Shown here: one piece after another, positions 1 to 7,719 of the stretch
How the letters are laid out: every line of letters starts with the position of its first letter
How positions within the stretch are numbered: position 1 is the first letter of the stretch
Assembly (NCBI GenBank): GCA_035938215.1
Contig: DASZHC010000194.1
Location: forward strand, 1 to 19,784
Direction: 5' to 3'
DNA: 19,784 nucleotides
Origin: DASZHC01 sp035938215
GTDB lineage: Bacteria > Verrucomicrobiota > Verrucomicrobiia > Chthoniobacterales > JAFAMB01
Program-made: the position numbers and the translations under genes
The notes under the pieces: model-generated
What the model was told of the DNA's origin: nothing
Databases searched by the model: none
What the model saw: only the letters and a program-made list of their open reading frames with translations

Positions 1-1324
1 CCAAGGTTTCACTGTGGCGAAATGCAAGTGAGAGCTGCAGAATTGAAGCCCCTGCTGTAACCCCAATACTGAGGGCAAGTTGCTGAAACACGCTCGTTAG
101 ACTCGTCGCCTGACTCATTTCCGACTGATCGACTTCCGCGACGCTGATAGCGTTGATGCAGGTAAACTGTAATGAGCGGAAGAAGCCACCAATGAAGAGA
201 ACAACCAACATGATCCATATGGGGGTAACCCGCGTGAAAAACACCGGAGCCGCAATCAGCGCTCCGCTGATGATGGAGTTCAGAGCAAGGACCTTGCGAA
301 AACCGAACCTTTTCAGGATCGCGCCTGCGGCCGTTTTCATGCCCATAGCCCCGATCGCGGCCACGAAAGTCAAAAGGCCGGAACTCAACGGGGTCATCCC
401 AAACCCCAACTGGAAAAGCAGCGGCAAAAGCAGCGGCAACGCGCCGATTCCGATGCGAAAAAGCGAACCGCCGACAATTCCAGCCCTGAAAGTTGAATAT
501 CGCAGCAGCTTCAAATCCAGAATTGGCGCTTCGGTGCGACGCGCATGAAAAACGTAAAGGATGACTGAAACGGCCCCAATGGCAAAGAGTCCGACTACAA
601 ACCCGATCGGCATCCCGTTGAGGTCTGCGGCCGCAGATCCAGCGACTAACGCGGCAAGGCCGACACCTGAGAGAACGAATCCGATGTAATCAAATGGATT
701 GAGCCGTTCGCCTTTTACATTCGGAACGTAGAGCGTCGCGAGAATCATTCCGAGAGCAGCGACTGGGAGGTTGATCCAGAAAATCCACCGCCAAGAAAAA
801 TAAGTGGTTATAAATCCGCCAACCGGAGGTCCAAGGACTGGTCCCACCAAAGCTGGAATTGTCAACCACGCCAGGGCACCGACAAACTCGGATCGCGGTA
901 TCGTGCGCAGAATCACTAGACGTCCGACGGGCACCATCATTGCTCCACCGACTCCCTGCAGCGCCCGGGCTGCCACTAACGATTGAATCGAGTTCGCAAA
1001 ACCGCACAAAGCTGATCCCAAGGCGAAGACAAGGATCGCCATTCGGAAAACGATCCGAGTGCCAAATCGATCTGCAAACCAACCGGAAGCGGGAATGAAA
1101 ACAGCCAGTGTCAAGAGATAGCAGGTCAGAGCAAGCTTGAGCTGGATCGGGCTCTGGTGGAGATCCAGGGCGATAGCGGGCAAAGCGGTCGAGATGACGG
1201 TCGCGTCCAGGTTTTCCATGAAGAGGGCACACGCAACGATGAGCGGCACAAGGATACGCAGAGGAAGCATGCGAGGACGCAGAATGCGCATTGCGATGTT
1301 CGAGTCTTGCTTTTTGCGATGCAT
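1..1324 (-). CDS. MFS drug exporter, DHA2 family (partial, C-terminus beyond the left edge)
   Basis: Reading the minus strand from the ATG at 1324 gives about 441 residues without a stop up to the window edge. Seen: a short charged N-terminus, then the family motif LDATVISTALP in TM1; motif A in the loop after TM2 (GWFADRFGTR); a conserved SWRWIFWINLP segment; and a later hydrophilic EVDQSEMSQATSL loop typical of the last third of DHA2 proteins. Known: DHA2 members (EmrB/QacA type) have 14 TM segments and about 480-530 residues and export drugs or other amphipathic compounds in exchange for protons across the inner membrane, so roughly the last 50-80 residues are missing here. The start is the first ATG after an in-frame TGA; in-frame ATGs at 1291 and 1270 are possible alternatives and no strong Shine-Dalgarno sequence decides between them. 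The substrate cannot be told from sequence. No periplasmic adaptor or outer-membrane partner is in view. Confidence 0.9.
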   Translation of the reverse strand, partial: MHRKKQDSNIAMRILRPRMLPLRILVPLIVACALFMENLDATVISTALPAIALDLHQSPIQLKLALTCYLLTLAVFIPASGWFADRFGTRIVFRMAILVFALGSALCGFANSIQSLVAARALQGVGGAMMVPVGRLVILRTIPRSEFVGALAWLTIPALVGPVLGPPVGGFITTYFSWRWIFWINLPVAALGMILATLYVPNVKGERLNPFDYIGFVLSGVGLAALVAGSAAADLNGMPIGFVVGLFAIGAVSVILYVFHARRTEAPILDLKLLRYSTFRAGIVGGSLFRIGIGALPLLLPLLFQLGFGMTPLSSGLLTFVAAIGAMGMKTAAGAILKRFGFRKVLALNSIISGALIAAPVFFTRVTPIWIMLVVLFIGGFFRSLQFTCINAISVAEVDQSEMSQATSLTSVFQQLALSIGVTAGASILQLSLAFRHSETL

Positions 1325-1337
1325 CCCGCTTCAGGTC

Positions 1338-1359
1338 TGTCCCCGCTGTGTCCCCGCTG
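1338..1359. repeat. Perfect tandem 11-bp duplication upstream of the DHA2 exporter
   Basis: The unit TGTCCCCGCTG occurs twice head to tail, ending 14 bp before the exporter start codon. On the minus strand it reads CAGCGGGGACA twice. The GGGGACA core resembles the ends of the palindromic element found elsewhere in the window, but similarity is limited to that core, so a relationship is only a guess. Confidence 0.6.
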
Positions 1360-1463
1360 GGCATTTCACATCGCATTCCTGTGTTGCCAATGCAACTGGA
1401 GAGGGCCGCAAACGCAGGAGTCAAGGCCTATAGCCCGATCACAGCACCTTCAAGGCCTCACGC

Positions 1464-2060
1464 TCACCTTTTTCGAAGCAGCCTAACGATTTCCCGGCCC
1501 TCGCACCCTGGAAAAGAACAGCGAGGACGCTTTTCATCTATCCGGTCGAAAACGGGTCCAAAAAGCTGATCGAGTTCCGCAATCGACACGCCAAAAGGAG
1601 GACCGCCTTCCGCGGGTTCTTCCCCTTCGTCCCATAGATTGAGATAAAAAATCGCAAGCAGAAAGCCGTGCAACCGGAGTGCGCCGGCAATAGCGCGGAC
1701 ATAGTCAAACCGCCGCTCAGGATCAATTGCGCAAAAGCAGGTATGCTCAAATGCCCAGTAAAATTCTCCTGAAAAATCCGGCGCAAGGTTAAAGAGATCT
1801 CCCAGTTCGTAAGTTTCCTGACCGGCTACGGGAAACTGCCGCGCCCGCTCTATGGCCAATGGGGAAATATCGAGACCGATAACCTTGGCGTCCGGCGCCG
1901 CAGCTGCAATCGCCCGGACATCATGCCCGTATCCGCAGCCAGGAACAAGAACGTTACTGTGTAAAGGTCCGCACGCTTGAAGCCATTCCAGGAGAGGCGG
2001 GGCCGGGGCTCCTTTTTCCCAGGGGATATCCCCGATCTGATATCTTCGATCCCAGTCCAT
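1464..2060 (-). CDS. SAM-dependent methyltransferase, TPMT/thiol-methyltransferase-like
   Basis: 198 residues, a complete class I (Rossmann) methyltransferase. Seen: N-terminal WDRRYQIGDIPWEKGAPAPP, the signature of the thiopurine/halide-thiol methyltransferase family; SAM motif I VLVPGCGYGHD at residues 37-47; the acidic ribose-binding residue D64 in IGLDIS; GDLF at 87-90; and FEHTCFCAIDP near 104-113, characteristic of this family. Family knowledge: these cytosolic enzymes methylate thiols, thiopurines, halides, or selenium/tellurium compounds. The substrate here is unknown, but a detoxifying role is plausible next to an exporter. It is separated from the downstream exporter by about 140 bp on the same strand, so co-transcription is possible but not shown. 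The ATG at 2060 has only a weak purine-rich stretch upstream. It faces the PP2C gene divergently across 163 bp that must hold both promoters. Confidence 0.9.
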   Translation of the reverse strand: MDWDRRYQIGDIPWEKGAPAPPLLEWLQACGPLHSNVLVPGCGYGHDVRAIAAAAPDAKVIGLDISPLAIERARQFPVAGQETYELGDLFNLAPDFSGEFYWAFEHTCFCAIDPERRFDYVRAIAGALRLHGFLLAIFYLNLWDEGEEPAEGGPPFGVSIAELDQLFGPVFDRIDEKRPRCSFPGCEGREIVRLLRKR

Positions 2061-2223
2061 CCGCTCAACGCAACGCGCTGCAAAATTCTATCCTGGCTTT
2101 AGGCATCATTTCGAGACAAAGAATTCAGCGGCTGCGAGCAGAATGAATACTGGTGATTCCCAAATGAACCTGGAAATCAACGTGAACATTCGTTGCGGCC
2201 CCCTATTGTAACCCACTATCACC

Positions 2224-3486
2224 GTGAAAACACCGTTCCCTTCTGATTCAGGTGCGAGTACATTGACTCAGCACCTTTTCCGCTTTCTGTTGGAGAACAC
2301 GCCCGATCAGGTTTATTTTAAAGACAGGCAAGGTCGATTTCTCCGTGCCAGCCGCGCGGTCGCAAAGTACATGGACGTTCCTGATCCGGACGATCTTATC
2401 GGCAAGAGTGACTTTGACTTCTGGTCCGAGGAAACCGCTAAGGAGGCTTCTGCGGATGAGAAACGCATAATGGAAACCGGCGTGCCGATGGTTGGCAAGA
2501 TCGAAAAACTGATCCATCCCGACGGCAGGGTTACCTGGGACTACACAACCAAAATGCCATTAAGGGATTCCAAGGGCCAGATCATCGGTATTTGCGGAAT
2601 CAATAAGGATTTTACTGCTATTAAACAAATGGAAGACGCGCTGGCCGAAGAGCGCAACCGGTTGCGGATAACAACTGCAGAACTCGAGGCAAAAAATGCG
2701 CAACTCGAGGCGGATCTTCGTATGGCACGCGAGGTGCAGTTGGCACTCTTGCCGCGGGATTATCCCACTGTTTCAGACTACGGGCGATCCGGCTTCAGCA
2801 CCCTTACCTTCGCGCATTGCTATCGGCCGGCAGCCGCTGTAGGCGGGGATTTCTTCGATATCTTTCCGCTTTCACAAAATCGGGCGGGCGTTTTCATCTG
2901 TGACGTCATGGGACATGGTTTGCGTGCGGCCTTGGTAACCGCAATCATTCGAACACTGCTTGAAGAACTTCGAGGGGTAATGCAAAATGCGGGACGATTC
3001 CTCAGCGCTTTGAATCTGCGTCTTCGCTCGATCCTGGAGCGAGTTGATGAACCGTTTATTGCGACTGCCTTTTACGTAATCGCCGACACTGCGAGAAAAG
3101 AAGTTCAATTCGCAAACGCCGGTCATCCCGCTCCGATTCGCCTGCGGCGGCCCACGGCAACTGTCGATCTACTGGTGCCGGAAACCGGCAGGCCCGGTCC
3201 CGGCTTAGGTCTTTTTGACGAGATCAACTATGCGACTTCTCATTGTGGGCTGGAACACAACGATCGCATTCTGCTATTCACGGATGGGCTCTACGAAGTA
3301 GAGTCTCCGGCCGGGGAACAGTTCGGGCTGAACTCGGTAATCGAAAGCGTGCGTTCCCATGCAGATCTTCCTGCCGAGAAATTGTTCAACGCATTGCTAG
3401 CAGAGGCATGCGCATTTTCTGAGAAATCTGAATTCGACGATGATGTGTGCATTGTCGCGGTCGAACACTCAGGAAGCTCGGCTTAG
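2224..3486 (+). CDS. PAS domain-containing PP2C-type serine phosphatase (RsbU/SpoIIE family)
   Basis: 420 residues. A PAS sensor domain spans about residues 18-135 (TPDQVYFKDRQGRFL, GKSDFDFW, then a C-terminal KDFTAIKQME), followed by a charged coiled-coil linker at about 136-170 and a SpoIIE/PP2C catalytic domain at 171-415. Metal-binding motifs are intact: GGDFFD at 207-212, CDVMGHG at 226-232, ANAGHP at 297-302, FTDGLYE at 352-358 and DDDV near 405-408. Known: such proteins dephosphorylate phospho-Ser anti-sigma-factor antagonists (RsbV/SpoIIAA type) in partner-switching stress pathways, with the PAS domain sensing a small ligand or redox state. No STAS antagonist or RsbW-like kinase is in the window, so the partner is elsewhere. 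The start is GTG, the first possible start after an in-frame TAA at 2209; it has no clear Shine-Dalgarno sequence. No TM segments, so probably cytosolic. Confidence 0.93.
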   Translation: MKTPFPSDSGASTLTQHLFRFLLENTPDQVYFKDRQGRFLRASRAVAKYMDVPDPDDLIGKSDFDFWSEETAKEASADEKRIMETGVPMVGKIEKLIHPDGRVTWDYTTKMPLRDSKGQIIGICGINKDFTAIKQMEDALAEERNRLRITTAELEAKNAQLEADLRMAREVQLALLPRDYPTVSDYGRSGFSTLTFAHCYRPAAAVGGDFFDIFPLSQNRAGVFICDVMGHGLRAALVTAIIRTLLEELRGVMQNAGRFLSALNLRLRSILERVDEPFIATAFYVIADTARKEVQFANAGHPAPIRLRRPTATVDLLVPETGRPGPGLGLFDEINYATSHCGLEHNDRILLFTDGLYEVESPAGEQFGLNSVIESVRSHADLPAEKLFNALLAEACAFSEKSEFDDDVCIVAVEHSGSSA

Positions 3487-3538
3487 GATTTTGAATAAAG
3501 GGAGATTTGCTGCGTCTACACGATTAGCGAGTAGAGAT

Positions 3539-3802
3539 ATGAGAAAGGTTTTTTTAATAGTCTCGGCAATTCTAGCAGGAGCGTTTTTGACGTCAAACCA
3601 ATCGCAGGCAGGTGTTCACGTCAGCATCGGAATTCCTGGTCCTGTCTACTATGGTCCGGGCTATTACTATGGCCCTGACTATTACTACGGCCCGGGTTAT
3701 TACCCATCCGGTTATTACTGGGGTCCGTCTGGATACGTTTATTACTACCATCCTCGTTGGCGCCACCGTTACTGGCGGCATCGTCATTGGTGGTACAACT
3801 AA
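3539..3802 (+). CDS. Small secreted Tyr/Gly/Pro-rich protein with His/Arg/Trp tail
   Basis: 87 residues starting at the ATG at 3539; the frame is open further upstream, but this start gives a good signal peptide (MRKVFLIVSAILAGAFLTS, cleavage probably near QSQA-G). The mature part is low complexity: repeated YYGPGYYYGPDYYYGPGYY-like units over about 35 residues, then a basic aromatic tail rich in His, Arg and Trp (RHRYWRHRHWWYN). Proteins of this composition are frequent in soil bacteria and have no assigned function; the His-rich tail could bind metal or a polyanion, but that is speculation. It starts 52 bp after the PP2C phosphatase and may share its transcript. An intrinsic terminator lies about 200 bp downstream. 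I recognise the composition type only, not a specific family. Confidence 0.7.
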   Translation: MRKVFLIVSAILAGAFLTSNQSQAGVHVSIGIPGPVYYGPGYYYGPDYYYGPGYYPSGYYWGPSGYVYYYHPRWRHRYWRHRHWWYN

Positions 3803-4112
3803 GCGAGGCCGCGCTCCAGAGCGGCGATATCCGAGGATCTCAAAGTCGCGGTGGGAGCAGCCCCAATTGGGCAAAATGGCCTCCTTGAAGAGCAAAACCA
3901 GCTAACTTAATGACTAATGCGCGTATACAAAAAAAATTCTGACTCATCGGCAACCAGTTTTGCTTTTCAAGGATTCTAAGATCCAAAGAAAAATTTGCTT
4001 GAGTGAAGAACCCGGCCAACAATCAGCCGGGTCTTTGTTTTGATGGCGGCATTGACGCGCAAGGGAGTTAGCAGATATCGTGGCCGGGCCAAAATCCCTC
4101 CGGGAACACTTT
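3803..4112. other. Intergenic stretch without a convincing gene
   Basis: About 310 bp between the small secreted protein and the broken MFS transporter. Short open frames exist on both strands but have no recognisable protein features or ribosome binding sites. The first half is A/T-rich around 3905-4005. The only clear element is the terminator hairpin at 4010-4041. Confidence 0.6.
4010..4041 (+). terminator. Candidate Rho-independent terminator
   Basis: A perfect 7-bp G/C-rich stem (ACCCGGC at 4010-4016 with GCCGGGT at 4026-4032) encloses a 9-nt loop and is followed by CTTTGTTTT. It would end plus-strand transcription from the PP2C/secreted-protein unit before the MFS gene. Confidence 0.6.
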
Positions 4113-5091
4113 ATGTCTGCTTCGGTTAATTCTTTGGACTCCGAACAAAAAGATCGAAAGATGCTCTTGCGTGCGGTCGTCGCAAGCACAATTGGAACTT
4201 CGATCGAATGGTACGACTTCTTTCTTTACAGCACCGTAACCGGACTTGTTTTCGCAAAGGAATTCTTTCCGAAATCAGATCCATTGGTAGGAACGCTTCA
4301 GGCCTTTCTGATCTACGCGGTCGGGTTCGTCGCTCGTCCTGTCGGGGCCGCGATCTTCGGTCATACGGCGACAGGATGGGGCGGAAAGCGGCCCTGGTCT
4401 CGACGTTGTTTCTGATGGGGATCGCGACCGTAGGGGTCGGATTTGTTCCAAACTACGCGCAGATCGGCATATGGGGCGCCGTTTTACTGACAATCCTTAG
4501 ATTTGTCCAGGGAGTTGGCGTCGGCGGTGAATGGGGAGGATCCGTGCTGCTCTCGATGGAGTGGACGCGTGGGGCGCAAAGGCGGGGATTTATTACCTCC
4601 TGGCCGCAGTTTGGCGTCCCTGCCGGATTGTTCTTGGCGAATCTCGCCGTCCTCGTCTCTCGGATCGCCTCGGAAGGAAACGTACCTATATGTTGGGAGC
4701 CGGGTTGATGATAGCCGGCGGCTTTGCGTTTTTTGAGTTGCTCGATACGCGCAATCCTGCCGTGATCGTTCTGGGAATTGTGCTAGGAGCGATCCCGCAC
4801 TCCCTTGTTTACGGGACCCAGGCAGCACTCATCGCCGAACAATTTACTCCCAGGATGCGCTATAGCGGCGCTTCCATCGGTTACCAACTCGCTTCAGTCA
4901 TCGCAGGGGGGCCTGCGCCATTGATTGCCGCCTTGTTATTCAGCGTTTACAAATCGGGTACACCCGTTGCGATTTATATCTGCATCTGCGCCCTTATCGG
5001 CTTCGTTGCAACCGTCTTCATGACCGAGTATTCGCGCAGCGAAATTTCGGAAGAATATGCTCACGTCGGGCAAGCCCGACGCTCATTGTGA
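4113..5091 (+). pseudogene. Broken MFS transporter, metabolite:H+ symporter (MHS) family
   Basis: The N-terminal part (ATG 4113) reads GTSIEWYDFFLYSTVTGLVF and FVARPVGAAIFGH, the classic MHS signature (KgtP/ProP/ShiA type). After GGT CAT at 4359-4364 the reading must shift by one base to continue as YGDRMGRKAAL; loss of a single T fits. This second frame continues through LRFVQGVGVGGEWGGS to GLFLANLAVL at about 4650. The third piece, in another frame, resumes at LSDRLGRKRTYM near 4660 and runs through IPHSLVYGTQAALIAEQFTP and GASIGYQLASVIAGGP to the stop at 5091. The two conserved blocks are normally separated by roughly 100-120 residues (TM5 to the loop before TM8), so a central block is deleted. 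Intact members have about 430 residues; only about 325 codons remain, in three frames. The substrate would have been a carboxylate, osmolyte or similar metabolite. Probably non-functional unless the assembly is wrong. The tail overlaps the convergent GreA-like gene by 9 bp. Confidence 0.87.
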
Positions 5092-5637
5092 TTCGCGGAG
5101 CATCGGGAAAATCTGAAAAATCTCGTCCGTTGTCGGCCGCCGCAATGAAATGATGACGAGCACAAAACTGCTCCCGTTGATCGTTGCAGCGAATCGCTCG
5201 CCGGCCCCACGATTAAGCAAGACCTTTCCTAACGGGGAATTATAAGGAACTGGCATGATATTCCCTTCCGCCGGGAAATGATGATCGCGAGCTCCTGCCA
5301 CCAAAACGAGCCGAGTTTCACCGCCTTGTTCCACCTCAACCACCGTCCCAAGTTCCACCGCTTCTGCGGGCGTTTCCTTCACCCACGAAAGCGGATCGAT
5401 GATTGTGTGCCCTCGTTCGATCAATTCGTTCATCTCCCTCGTCAGCCGGCGCTGGATCCGGCCCATGGTTCTAAACTTTTCTTTGGCCGCCTGATAAGGA
5501 GCATTTTCGCTCAGGTCGCCATCCTGCTTAGCGATCCTGGCTTCGCGCAGAGCCTCATTTTTGCTTGCTCTGGTAGTTTCAAACCTTTCGCCGAGCTCCC
5601 AGGCGCTAACGGTTGAAATAATCGTTTTCTCTGCCAT
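5083..5637 (-). CDS. GreA/GreB-family transcription elongation factor
   Basis: 184 residues. The N-terminal coiled coil carries EARIAKQDGDLSENAPYQAAKEK at about 32-54, the family signature; the tip acids D41 and E44 match the residues of E. coli GreA that help coordinate Mg2+ in the RNA polymerase active site. The C-terminal FKBP-like domain has YNSPLGKVLLNRGAGE at about 132-147. Function: entering the polymerase secondary channel to stimulate cleavage of backtracked RNA and rescue stalled complexes. It is longer than E. coli GreA (158 residues) and has an unusual tail after the FKBP-like core (RRPTTDEIFQIFPMLRESQ), so a specialised paralogue is possible. The ATG at 5637 lies only 6 bp from the left end of the palindromic element, so its promoter and ribosome binding site must lie in that element. 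It converges on and overlaps the MFS pseudogene. Confidence 0.9.
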   Translation of the reverse strand: MAEKTIISTVSAWELGERFETTRASKNEALREARIAKQDGDLSENAPYQAAKEKFRTMGRIQRRLTREMNELIERGHTIIDPLSWVKETPAEAVELGTVVEVEQGGETRLVLVAGARDHHFPAEGNIMPVPYNSPLGKVLLNRGAGERFAATINGSSFVLVIISLRRPTTDEIFQIFPMLRESQ

Positions 5638-5642
5638 AAAAT

Positions 5643-5986
5643 CTAGTGTCCTGTCCCCGAAATAACATACCTTTCGTTACGATCAAGATGGGCCGCAGGC
5701 AAGGCGGTCCGAGCCGGACTGGCGTTAGAGGGCGCACCCCGCTCCACTTTCTATATTCCTGGTACTCTTGGTCTCTCCCGGGCTGCATAAAAGTGGGGCG
5801 GGACGTAAATGACGAGCAACGCAGCCGCCGGCCCATTTTCATCGCAACCCAACTGGCCACTGCCGGTTGGCTGTTTTTCCGCGTTGCTCGCTCCTTACAT
5901 ATCGATTTAGATATGCTCATCGCTCGCGCCTTGAAAAACAACTGACCTGCGGCGAAAGACATGCTATTTCGGGGACAGGACGCTAG
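5643..5986. mobile_element. 344-bp MITE-like palindromic element, complete copy
   Basis: The ends are inverted copies of each other: 34 bp from CTAGTGTCCTGTCCCCGAAA at the left against the reverse complement of the right end, with 30 of 34 identical and all four differences transitions. Both ends finish in CTAG, which could be the element end or a 4-bp target duplication. Inside, further inverted pairs are visible: about 5677-5701 with 5831-5855 (20 of 25) and CCCGCTCCACTTT with AAAGTGGGGCGGG around a central loop. The right half (reverse complement) is clearly the same sequence as the first 141 bp of the copy starting at 19644. No convincing transposase or other protein is encoded, so it would be mobilised in trans. 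The CTGTCCCC-type core resembles repeats I associate with REP-associated (RAYT, Y1) transposases, but that link is from memory. Confidence 0.75.
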
Positions 5987-5994
5987 CGACATTC

Positions 5995-6483
5995 ATGAAA
6001 TTCCCAAGCCTCATCGCTGCTCTTTCGACCTTAACCCTTGGGTCCTGCGCCCTATTTTATAGCCGATCGGGAACACCTTTCGGTCCGGATGACTACGCTG
6101 TCGGGCTTGCGCAACCCTACCCGAGCGAAGCGCGGCTTGCTCAGAAAAGGCTCCACAACTTTCTCTCCCGCGCGAACGCTCGAGACCGGCAGGTTTTGGA
6201 AGAAACGCCGTACGTGGCGGTTCAGGCGTACGAGCTTACTGCAGGCGAAGTGCCGTGGCTTTCCCACAAGCTTGGCTTCGGAAAGGTTCGAGCGATAAGG
6301 CATTACGCGAATGATTTTGTGGAGCGGACAGGGGTTCCTGTAAAATTTCTCGTTCTGTTTGATCATCGCTCGGAGCGACTGGCGTCACCGGATGGGGTTT
6401 TGGTGATTGACACTCCATCAAGAGGAACGATCGGAAAATTTGGCGGTTTTCGGGCCGTGTATGCCGGAACCGGTTGGTGGTAG
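5995..6483 (+). CDS. Hypothetical lipoprotein
   Basis: 162 residues. The N-terminus MKFPSLIAALSTLTLGSC has a short positive start, a hydrophobic core and a lipobox-like LGSC with Cys18 as the probable lipidation site, so the mature protein would be anchored in the inner or outer membrane facing the periplasm. The rest is soluble and mixed alpha/beta in appearance, with the segments EETPYVAVQAYELTAGEVP and VPVKFLVLFDHRSERLASPD; I do not recognise a family. The ATG at 5995 is 9 bp after the right end of the palindromic element, so the promoter must lie in the element; no strong Shine-Dalgarno sequence is seen. It reads in the same direction as the following membrane protein, permease and stress-protein genes, 40 bp upstream of the first of them, and may be their operon leader. 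Confidence 0.72.
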   Translation: MKFPSLIAALSTLTLGSCALFYSRSGTPFGPDDYAVGLAQPYPSEARLAQKRLHNFLSRANARDRQVLEETPYVAVQAYELTAGEVPWLSHKLGFGKVRAIRHYANDFVERTGVPVKFLVLFDHRSERLASPDGVLVIDTPSRGTIGKFGGFRAVYAGTGWW

Positions 6484-6523
6484 GTTACCGAAAGCCTTGC
6501 CACTCTGAGGCGTGGCCTCTCAA

Positions 6524-6778
6524 ATGAATAAAGCGCCGAAGCCCTTCCCAAAGAAGATCGTGGTTCGTTTCATCATCGAAATGGTGATCTACGCAATGCT
6601 TGTTTCCGTCTACCTGGGACTGGTCCTCCATTTGCTCGTCGTATGGCTCAAAGACCTCTCCATGCAGCAACCCGCGGTTTACGCGTTCGTGTCGATAATC
6701 CTGATGATCCTTCAAGCCGTGGCCCTTGAGAAATTGACGACGATTCTGGTGAATGTAAATCGGCGTCGCCAAGGCTGA
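6524..6778 (+). CDS. Small two-TM membrane protein upstream of the TauE/SafE permease
   Basis: 84 residues from the ATG at 6524 (a GTG at 6512 would add four residues). A basic N-terminus (MNKAPKPFPKKIVVRF) precedes a first TM segment at about residues 20-43 (VIYAMLVSVYLGLVLHLLVV), a short amphipathic loop (WLKDLSMQQPA), a second TM at about 52-72 (VYAFVSIILMILQAVALE) and a basic C-terminus (NVNRRRQG). I recognise no catalytic motif or family. It ends 7 bp before the permease start, and an AAGG near 6771 inside its end probably serves as that gene's ribosome binding site, so the two are almost certainly co-transcribed and perhaps translationally coupled. A role as accessory subunit of the permease is inferred from this arrangement only. 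Confidence 0.75.
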   Translation: MNKAPKPFPKKIVVRFIIEMVIYAMLVSVYLGLVLHLLVVWLKDLSMQQPAVYAFVSIILMILQAVALEKLTTILVNVNRRRQG

Positions 6779-6785
6779 GCTCTCA

Positions 6786-7709
6786 ATGTTTTTCCCGATT
6801 TCAGGCGTTACGCTGGACCCCATTTCTCTGATCTTAATCGGATTTGTGATCGGCGTATTAGGAGGATTTTTTGGCGTTGGGGGAAGTTTCCTGACTGCGC
6901 CGGCACTCTTTGCCCTAGGGATGCCGATGAATTTCGTTGTGGGGACCGATCTTGCTCACATTGTCGGAAAGTCGATCGTCGCTGCCAAAACCCATCGGGT
7001 TCTGGGCAATATCGACTTGAAGCTGGCGGCCATCATGGTGATTGGCACGATTGCAGGCGCGGAAACGGGAGTTCAGACCATCGAATCGCTGAAAAAACAT
7101 GCCAACGTGGATCTTGTCGTGGGCATGGTCTCGATTGTCGTCTTCACCGGAATTTCGATTTTCTGCCTTTGGGAGAGCTGGATAACTTTGCGCGCAAGAC
7201 GTCAACAAAACGTTGCAGGAGATGCGCCGGGAACGACAAAAGAGGACTCGACGGCCGTGGATGCCTTTGCGAAGAAGGTGCAGCAAATCAAATTTCCGCC
7301 AATCATCGTTCTGCCGCATTCCGGTATTCGGGCTATTTCGTTTTGGGCAATCCTGTTTGTTTCATTCGTCGGGGGTATCTTCAGTGGTTTTCTGGGTGGA
7401 GGCGCGGGATATGTTCGAATGCCTTCGATGGTCTACCTGCTCGGGATTCCAACGCACATCGCAGTCGGCACTGATCTATTTGAGATTATCATATCTGCGA
7501 GCTATGGAACTATTCGCCATGCAATGAGTGGAAATGTCGACATTCTGATCGCCCTAGTCATGCAAACCGGCGCCGCGTTGGGAGCAAGAATAGGCGCCAA
7601 TCTCACACAATTTTTCAGCGGTCCTCGTATTCGTCTCGCGTTTGCGCCACTGCCATTGTTAGGCGCAATCGTTATTGCCCAGCGCTTATTGACCGGTCAT
7701 CATTCATAG
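6786..7709 (+). CDS. TauE/SafE (DUF81) family membrane permease
   Basis: 307 residues with two homologous halves: LGGFFGVGGSFLTAPAL...LGMP...VGTDL near residues 25-56 and SGFLGGGAGYVRMPSM...LGIP...VGTDL near 200-235. This internal repeat and the G-rich re-entrant motif are diagnostic of the TauE/SafE family, inner-membrane transporters of about 8 TM segments linked to export of sulfite, sulfoacetate or other small organosulfur or carboxylate anions. A hydrophilic cytosolic linker (about residues 135-175, RARRQQNVAGDAPGTTKEDS...) joins the halves and is long for the family. The gene sits between the small membrane protein (7 bp upstream) and the universal stress protein (10 bp downstream), which argues for one operon. 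No sulfur-metabolism gene is nearby, so the substrate is open. Confidence 0.92.
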   Translation: MFFPISGVTLDPISLILIGFVIGVLGGFFGVGGSFLTAPALFALGMPMNFVVGTDLAHIVGKSIVAAKTHRVLGNIDLKLAAIMVIGTIAGAETGVQTIESLKKHANVDLVVGMVSIVVFTGISIFCLWESWITLRARRQQNVAGDAPGTTKEDSTAVDAFAKKVQQIKFPPIIVLPHSGIRAISFWAILFVSFVGGIFSGFLGGGAGYVRMPSMVYLLGIPTHIAVGTDLFEIIISASYGTIRHAMSGNVDILIALVMQTGAALGARIGANLTQFFSGPRIRLAFAPLPLLGAIVIAQRLLTGHHS

Positions 7710-7719
7710 GGAATTTCGC

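Noticed and set aside
3440..3538. Upstream extension of the small secreted protein
   Set aside because: It overlaps the end of the phosphatase gene and would bury the signal peptide; ATG 3539 gives a normal signal sequence.
5606..5992. Open frames of about 99 and 128 codons on both strands across the palindromic element
   Set aside because: They consist of the repeat itself, show no protein-like composition or ribosome binding site, and arise because inverted repeats lack stops in these frames.
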